Shown: in pieces, positions 43,400 through 51,800 of the stretch
Layout of the letters: each line of letters starts with the position of its first letter
Position numbering within the stretch: position 1 is the stretch's first letter
NCBI GenBank assembly: GCA_946811185.2
Contig: OX328096.1
Location: 36,778,011-36,842,010 of the forward strand
Reading direction: 5' to 3'
Origin: Hippopus hippopus
Taxonomy: Eukaryota; Mollusca; Bivalvia; Cardiida; Cardiidae
DNA length: 64,000 bases
Made by a program: the position numbers and the translations under genes
The notes under the pieces: generated by a model
What the model was told of the DNA's origin: nothing
The model's input: only the letters and a program-made list of their open reading frames with translations
Database searches by the model: none

Positions 43400-45250
43400 T
43401 CTATTGATTTCTCGGACAGTTCATACTGTAGATTCAGATCAGGCTGCACAGAACGTCTTGATTTTACATTGTTTGATACGGTGAGTACTTTTTTCCAGCG
43501 AAATGAAGTTTGAAATCACAAAATTTTGTTTTTTTTACCAGAGGTTGGAAATTTGATTTAGCAGTTTAACGATTAATTTATAATATCTTGGCTTCATCTC
43601 CGTTTGTGCTGTTGGGCACGTTGAAATTCTGTTCTGCATGGCATCGCGGAATCCAAGCCTAGTACTGGCGAGATCAATGAAATAAATAATAAGTAAATTG
43701 TCGCCATGTTATTGAAATATAGATTTGACAACTACAGAAGACATGGTGAAATCAAACCAACAATCTTCTGCTTGCATTTATCTATGCTGCCATTCGTAAT
43801 ATCACAATTACTAACTCCCGATTTCTTAACGCTGTCTGCAAAACTGCACATTTAGACAGACAGACACACACACACGCACACACACACACACACACACACG
43901 CAAAATGAAAGTTAATTTTACAGGAACATATCATTTAATGGGTAAGCCTGCCTGCCAGTCCTTTGCAAGAAAAAGAAGGAGAGGCCTAGTTATATAATTC
44001 GCCAAGTACTCAGGTCTAAACTTTTTGCTATTGGTCAATTTTATGCATGTCAAAGGACCAGTTTACCTAAGAATTTAGGTGGTTGTAGGACAAAATGGAT
44101 TTTATGGAAACATGATAATGTATTGTCTTGCTTGGTAAAATGCATCACATGCGTTAAACCCTTTTTTGCCACAACATGGCGTATATGTGTTTGTCATTTG
44201 GGCACACTGTAAATATTAAGGCTGCTTTCCTATGTAAGTAAATTTCCAAACAATTTTTAAAGGTGAGAGAAGAATGAACCCTATAGCAATGATTTTCACC
44301 AAGCCTGGGAAAAAACTTTAACTCAGTCGGGGTTCGAACAAAAGACCGATGGACTACTAGCTCTGCCTTTTACCACGATGATAACGGGGCTCAGATACTC
44401 TGTCAGACTGTTGGTTCTTACCAAAAAAAGTAAAGTTAAAAAAAAACACAGTCTAGCCTATGTCGGAATAAACACTAAATCACCCAAAAATGGAAAAGAC
44501 TCTATCATCGATGGCAGTTGTATATAGCACAGGCTTTATTGTATTGATCTTATCCACATAAATATATGACTTACTAGACCCTCGAGGTTTCTTGAATTAC
44601 ATTACCCTCTCGATTATCTGATGTACATGAAAAAATAGATAGTAACATGAATACGAATATTTTCTTGGATATCTTTTGATTCGTGTTTTACACTGTCCAG
44701 CTTTTTTAGAAAGACGACAGGCATATTTATTGTACGACAATTGCAATATGTGGAAACTTGTCACAGAACGCAAAGAGCATGCTATCTAATATTTGACTTC
44801 CTACGAACTTTTCCACTAGTGAATTCTCACTGCTACAGCCGGATAGTTTGGCTCAATCTGGACATATTTCAAGTGATGGAAAAGGTTTTTTTTTTTCCTT
44901 CAGTAGTCTAAATGATAAGATAAGCTGTCGCTTCACCTCGGAAATGTCTTCAAATACCCGGGTAAAGTGATTTACATTTAAAGGTGCATTGGCGTCTAGT
45001 CTACCGAATTGAAATTTTCAAAGGGAACAGCATTTTTTTTTTTTTTTTTTCAAAGGGGTAAATTGCAGCTCAACTGGAATCGAGTTTTGACCAAGATCAG
45101 CCTCCAGATGTTGTTGGTAGTCTAGTCCCACTCTCCTACTAAAGGACATCAATGATCGCAATACGCACGATGCATATGCTTTCTTTTTTAAGTTTCGCAG
45201 CATCATCATCTATGCATGAATTAAATGGGTTTCGATAATCATCATTCAAA
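43400..45250. other. Intergenic: SINE and M2 fragments, CA microsatellite, no gene seen
   Basis: SINE-like fragments at about 43600-43720 (AAGCCTAGTACTGGCGAG) and 44270-44420 (GGGGTTCGAACAAAAGACCG), an impure CA repeat at 43861-43900, and an M2 fragment at about 43999-44182 (TTTTTGCTATTGGTCAATTT). No exon supported. Confidence 0.55.
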
Positions 45251-45253
45251 TAT

Positions 45254-45470
45254 GAGCCATTCTCTAACAAAAGAGGGTTTAATGCATCTCCGTGATCCGT
45301 TAAACCAAATAAGTCACCACATGATTATGAATGTATAAAATCCATTTAATCTACCAACAGAATGAATCATGAGGTAGAATGGTCCTGGGCATGCAGAAAA
45401 TTAACCAAGAGCAAAAAGTTTCGACACAGTTCAGCCTGGCCATCAAACCCCCTTTTCCAGAGTATGAGTC
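45254..45470 (-). mobile_element. M2 element, palindrome region deleted
   Basis: GAGCCATTCTCTAACAAAAG to TTTTCCAGAGTATGAGTC. TTCAGCCTGG runs straight into CCATCAAACCC, so the palindrome is lost from just after its first arm begins. Confidence 0.75.
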
Positions 45471-45476
45471 ATATAT

Positions 45477-45708
45477 GGGTTGCAACACGCGAAAAGGGGC
45501 ATTCGGACATTCGCAGTCCGCACAGGCTAATCCGAGACGGCACTTTGCGACTACATTAGATTTTTTCCTACAGTAGACTTGCGTGAAGCAGAAAATTACA
45601 TAAAAACGGAAAGTGTCGTTTCGGATTAACCTGCGCGGACTGCGCAGGCTGATCCGAAACAACACTTTACGCAAATGTCCGAATGCCCCTTTTCATGTGT
45701 TGCAGGCC
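45477..45708 (-). mobile_element. M1 GC-hairpin MITE with one hairpin arm deleted
   Basis: 232 bp. GGGTTGCAACACGCGAAAAG to TTTTCATGTGTTGCAGGCC. On the left, CATTCG is followed at once by CAGTCCGCACAGGCTAATCC, so the first arm and its upstream flank are missing; the right hairpin is whole. Ends 38 bases before exon A of the next gene. Confidence 0.82.
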
Positions 45709-45746
45709 ATATTATATTTCCTATGTTTTTTTTTACTCATTTACAG

Positions 45747-45885
45747 GAGACTGTATTTAAATACTCCACGTATAACAAGCGGATGTGTTAATCCTCATCA
45801 TGGAAAATCTTCAAGATCTGCTGCTAGAACACGTTGTTCCGGATCAGACGGGAATGCTGGGAAAAATTCAATATAATTTTACAGA
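45747..45885 (+). CDS. BPI-like exon A (5' UTR plus start)
   Basis: Strong acceptor (T10ACTCATTTACAG). All frames upstream of ATG 45800 hit stops in the coding frame (TAA at 45773), so the exon begins as leader. A mini-uORF ATG-TGT-TAA lies at 45783-45791. Donor GA|GTTTGT at phase 2 joins exon B to give NFTE-MKIV. Confidence 0.6.
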
Positions 45886-48800
45886 GTTTGTATTTGTTAT
45901 TTTCTCAATGAAACACGAAATTAATTGTCCAATAATAGGTCATTTCATCCTGACTCCACCTTTGTTATCGCATTGACCTTCAAACCTTTGTCCTGCAAGA
46001 TTCAAATGATCAGTTGTGCCAACCACAGTATCGTATCAACTTGATAATTTCAAATGCTTTTGTTACTAAAATTCTATATCAAAAAATTGCAGAATAGGAT
46101 CAGTTATCATCTTGGCTAAAGTACAGACTAGTTTTGGCCCAAGCTTTTCGCAAAGAGCACCGGCAGTTGCACTTCTCCGAATATGGCTTAATGTACCAGG
46201 CCGCTGTAAATCAGCTTAGGTCCATATTTAACAACCATTTTTAATTCATTCTAAGTCTAATTCTAGATTAAAGTAAAACACATCTTATGATCGGCTAAAC
46301 CAGATGGTTTAGCCAATTAGAAATTGCGTTAATTTCAAATTTAGAAAATTATTGAGAGTAAAACTAAAAATGTTCTTAAGAATGGTTAGTGAATATGGTT
46401 GAATCCAAATTTGTACCGACTAACTGTAGACAAACCCAAAGATGTTACAAATCGGGCAATGGAAAAGTTCTGTTTCGTATTGGTAAGAAAAACATGGGAA
46501 TGAAGCTTGAAAGAGATAAATCCACAAAGTACCTGAAAATTACTAGAATGTATGCTTTTTTTTTGTTCTCTGACAGGATGAAGATTGTCCAAGTACACTG
46601 GCCGAAAGTGTCCTCGGTTGATGGTCTGTTTGTGGCAACTAATGGAGCTTTGAGACTGCAGGGAAAGTATCAGCTACATAGACCTGGAGTGTATGTAACC
46701 ACGTGTCTAATTGTTCTACTTTTGCCATTTTCATTTCTTAATCGGCTCAATTGATCAATCAGTCAGTCATTCTTAAATACTGATAAAAATGTCAAGCCGA
46801 AGATACCGACTCCCCCGAAAAAACCAAACAAACAAACACTTGATCAAACTTGTGTCTTTACCAATTCTGAGGTTCTTTGGCTTTTTATCATGTCAAGTAG
46901 ATTGTGCAAAATTTTACTGTATATCATGATGTCATGCAGGCAATCTTGTCACAATGTACTCAAAACAAGTCTGCTGTAAGACGAAAAAACCGTCTGCAGT
47001 GGAAAATGTACTGACAGTGCAAGACTAGAATACTGATTAAGCCTGTTAAACTCTGTCAGCTTCAAATACATGTATATGAGCCATGCTCTGTGAAAAAGGG
47101 GCTTAATGCATCTGCGAAAAGTATCGACCCAGGTCAGCCTGCGCAGTCCGCGCAGGCTGACCTGGGCCGAAACTTTTCGCTATCGGCCAATTTTCCGTAT
47201 GACCAAGGACCAGTCTACCTCGTGATTAAGTCTATTGTTTAAAAAAAGTGGCCATTATGGATCCATAATTATATGATGGCTTCTCTGGCATTATGTATCA
47301 CGGAGATGCATTAAGCCCCCTTTTTACCTCTTGCGACGGCTGAAAATACAATGTACTCAAACTCAAAAAAGTCTCATTTTACACGATTGACTAAACAAGC
47401 GGACGGAATAGATCCAAGATCAGACCGCACAGTCTGATCTTAATCCATGCCGTTCGCAAAAGCTCAAGTCGTTTAAGAAATTTTAATGCCAATGTTACGC
47501 CATGGTACGAATACATTTTCATCCTTTTCCAATTTCTCCTGACAGGTTGGGATACACCAAGTGTGGAAGTTTTGTGTTCGATCTTGGAAGTATATATTTA
47601 TCTATAAAAGACTCGTCCTCAGGTAGGGGTTTTGCTTTCTGCTATTAGCAAAAATTTAAACCTTATCCTACTGTAAATAAGGGAAAAATGAAACTTTTAA
47701 GTCGATTGTAAAAACCCAAATTTTGTTATTTCAAATGTAATTTTTTTGAGAAAATATCGAACAGTGTAGATCAAAGATCAGACTGCACATTCTCTTGATC
47801 AATACTGTCTGCAAAAAAAATGTCAGTGAGTCGTCCTTAGCAGGCTAAGGGTTAAGCCCTTACAAGACGACAGAATTCTAGACCCGTATAAATTAAAAGC
47901 ACTTGCAGGCGAAAATTATTGGCTCATATGGTCTGCAACACGCGAAAAGGGGCATTCGGACATTTGCGTAAAGTGTCGTCTCGGATCAGCCTGCGCGGAC
48001 TCGAAACGACACTTTCCGTTTTTATGCAATTTTCTGTTTTGCGCAAGTCTACTGTAGCACAAAATCTAATGTAGTCGTAAAGTACCGTCTCGGATTAGCC
48101 TGCGCGGACTTTTGCAAGCCACATGGTATTTTTCTGTATTTGATATGGTAGAAAATAACTTTCGAATAGAAAAAAATGCTGGTCAGTAGCATTTTCGCCT
48201 TTTCCTACAATGCATTCAAAAGGCTTATTTCATAGGGTCGATAAAACCCTGGATAATGTGGTAACTGATTAAGTTAGGCCTAGAAGTTTTATTGTAAATG
48301 CGTACATCTTCATTTACATTTTGTACAACCTTTACATAAAGTGAATTTATTGACTTTAAGATTCAATTGTGAAGTGGTAAGTTTACACTCGAGATCGATG
48401 TGGATGGAGTGTTGAAAAAAGGGTGAAAACGTAACAGAACATTATTTGGCCTACACCACGCGAAAAGGGGCATTCGGACATTTGCGTAAAGCGTCGTCTC
48501 GGATCAGCCTGCGCAGTCTGCGCAGGCTGATCCGAGACGGCACTTTACGACCACGGTAGATTTTGTGCTACAGTAGACTTTCACAAAACAGAAAATGGCA
48601 TAAAAACGGAAAGTGTCGTTTCGGATTAGCCGGCGCGGACTGCGCAGACTGATCCGAGACGACACGTTACGCAAATGTCCGAATGCCCCTTTTCGCGTGT
48701 TGCAGGCCATTTAGCCATGCTCTGTGAAAAGGGGGTTAAATGCATCTGCAAAAAGTGTTGATGATTTGCTTAGTGTAATTCGTCACGGAGACACATTAAA

Positions 48801-51800
48801 CCCTCTTTCGCCAGAGCGCCGCTCATTATATACTAGAATGCCTTGTTACACCTTCAAGTAAAAATGAGTAGATGAATAGAATCATGGACCGTATTTACCA
48901 TCTATTCTACATTGCATAATGATTCTAGATTTCGAGAGTAGTCATCTAAGTGGCTTGGACAAAACGTCAGAATTACAGCAATATTTAACCCTTTATATCA
49001 CACAATCCGGTGTTTTAAGGACCCTGAAGAAGAAACGCCTTTGAAAACTTTATGGGAAAAGGAGAAAATGCTTGTAACCAGCATTTTCTCCATTTCCCAC
49101 AATGTTTACTTCCTTATCAAAGACAGAAATCGTCATTTCAGCTACATTTATTTTGTCGTCTGCAAATACTTTCAATTTGGTTGAGAGCAATTTTTTGTCG
49201 TTTGGTTAAGAGTTAAAAACGTAAATGAATACCATTCAAGAGTTCGCGTAATACAGAATACGGTCTAAAACTGTGTATTTGCAGGTTCATCGTCTCAGCC
49301 GAGCTCAGGGCGCCGTAACCAGGATGTGACGTGTAATGTAGGTCACATCAAAGTGAAGTTTCATGGTGGGGCCGCAATGATATGTCAGCTGCTCACAACA
49401 ATGTATATAAAAATGTACAGACGCCATTTAGAAGCTCAGGTAATTTTTGAAAGTATTCGCCATCGCTGAACCTGACTTCACAATAAGATATGAGCCTTGC
49501 TCTTGCAAAAGGGGGGGGGGGGGGGCTTAATGCAACTCCGTGATGCATTTTACAAATAAAGCCATCAGATAATTATGGATCCATAATAACCGTTTTTTAA
49601 ACAACTGACTGAATCATGAGGTAGTCTTGTCCTTGGACATAAAGAAAAAAAATGACAATGAGCGAAAAGTTTCGGCCAAGGTCAGCCTGCGCGGACTGCG
49701 CAGGGTGACCTTGGTCGATACGTTTCGCAGATGCATTAAGCCCCCTTTTCACAGACCATGTCTTATATATAATAGAGAACTAGATAAAGAATTTGGACTG
49801 TGATATCACATATTTTGATAAACAGTTTCAGGATCTTATATAGCCCAGCAGTAACTCGGAATTCGCCCTCACGAACGATTCCAAGTATATCTACTGTTTT
49901 ACTTTTTATAGTCAACGAAAGAGACATAGGACAACAAAAGACACATAGCCAATCTGGTTGTTTGCCTTTGAATTCAGTAAAGTATAGTAAGCGAATACGA
50001 GTTCGTAAGGGTCTTACATGTATACCTTTTAGGAATCGTAGTGTTATTTGTGCACCATAATCTATCAGACATTTTTAGAGTATTGCGTTTATTTTAAATA
50101 AACGACATCGCTTTCTCCTCACTCAATAATACTTCAAGACCAGTCTAGAAAGCCATGAAAAATCTCCTTACAAAGTATGTGTTAGTATAATAACTCATAG
50201 TCCGAGAAAGGGGGGTTTAATGCACCTGCAAAAGAGTATCCACGCAGGCTGACATGGATCCAAACGTTTTGCTTTAAGTAAATTTCCTGTATGTCGAAGG
50301 ACATTCTACCCCATGATTTAGTCGGTTGATAAAAAAAAAGGATTTAATGGATCTATAATTATGTGATGACTTTCTTAATATAATATAGCACAGAGATGTA
50401 TTAAACCCCTATTGACAAAGCGCCGTTTATATATGGCCTCCAACACGCGAAAAGGGGCATTCGGACATTTGCGTAAAGTATCGTCTCGGATCAGCCTGCG
50501 CAGTCCGCGCAGGCTAATCCGAAGCGACACTTTCCGTTTTTATATAATTTTCTGTTTCGCACAAGTCTACTGTAGCACAAAATCTAATGTAGTCGTAAAG
50601 TGCCGTCTCGGATTAGCCTGCGCGGACTGCACAGGCTGATCCGAGACGACACTTTACGCAAATGTCCGAATGCCCCTTTTCGCGTGTTGCAAGCCAATTA
50701 TATGTTGCAATTACTTCTGAATTTATTTTTTCAGATTGCCTCTGTGATTTTAGAGACTATTAAAGACGACAGACAACTCCTGGTGTCAGCGTTAACAGGT
50801 AGAGTTTTGGGTTGTCTACCACTTGGCTGTTTACCCTAAAACTGATGAATATATTGAATGAAATGTTTCAGGCAAAGATAAAAAACCCAAATAAAGCGGT
50901 TTAAAGATTCTTTTGTCCGGAAATACCTCACGGTAACGGACAGTGTAGATCATACACCAGACTGTACAGCATCAGTCCGTTTTGTACAGCCTGATCATGT
51001 TTTACACTGCAGAAAAGTGTAATGTGTCGTTCACAGTCGCTCTGGGGTTAAAGTAGTCCTATTTTCTTGGCACTTTGATAAGCTGCTAGAATTGAATTAA
51101 GTTCAAAGCTGAACTATTTCCTTCATGAAAGTGGGAATATGTGCGGTCTTCCTTCTAAAATACGTATACATCCCATCTTTTGATATGGCTTGTAACACGC
51201 GAAAAGGGGCATTCGGACATTTGCATAAAGTGTCGTCTCGGATCAGCCTGCGCAGTCCGCGCAGGCTAATCCGAGACGGCACTTTACGACTACATTAGAT
51301 TTTGTGCTACAGTAGACTTGCGCAAAACAGAAAATTACATTAAAACGGAAAGTGTCGTTTCGGATAAGCCTGTGCGGACTGTGCAGGCTTATCCGAGACG
51401 ATACTTTACGCAAATGTCCGAATGCCCCTTTTCGCGTGTTGCAAGCCAATTATGTAAGAGGTGAGAACCGTTTGATGACTATTTGGGCGTCTATGCAGCT
51501 CTCCATTGGACTGTTTTACGTAATAAAATAATCGTCACCACATTATTGTTGAATATCTGGCTCAAGGTAATCCATCAATCATTAAATTATGATCATGATA
51601 TGTTAGAACGTTATTAAGATTTGATTGCAGATGCAAGCATTCAATGACCCATGGTCATTAAATGCTTGCATCTGCAATCAGATCCTAATAAACAAACTCC
51701 AAGGATCATGATCATAGATTTAATGATGGGTGGATTACCTTGAAGGTGTTTTTATTTGTCAAGCAATGACGCTTGTCCGCAATAAACATTATATTACATA

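Noticed and set aside
45778..45800. Alternative acceptor at 45778 giving an N-terminal extension (DVLILI-MENL)
   Set aside because: AACAAG lacks a pyrimidine tract, while the strong acceptor at 45746 is close by; kept only as a remote possibility.
42766..45976. CRISPR-like or bacterial hairpin arrays
   Set aside because: The palindromes are dispersed MITEs with terminal repeats and target duplications in eukaryotic introns and intergenic DNA; no regular spacer-repeat pattern.
46389..46576. Upstream extension of BPI-like exon B as coding (MNMVESKFVPTNC...)
   Set aside because: A strong pyrimidine tract and acceptor lie at 46557-46576, the phase from exon A fits only a start at 46577, and the upstream text overlaps an inverted-repeat element.
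34632..51447. ORFs with repeated RKVSSRISLRSPRRLIRNDT-like text in several places
   Set aside because: All are translations of M1 copies; the similarity is nucleotide repeat identity, not a protein family.
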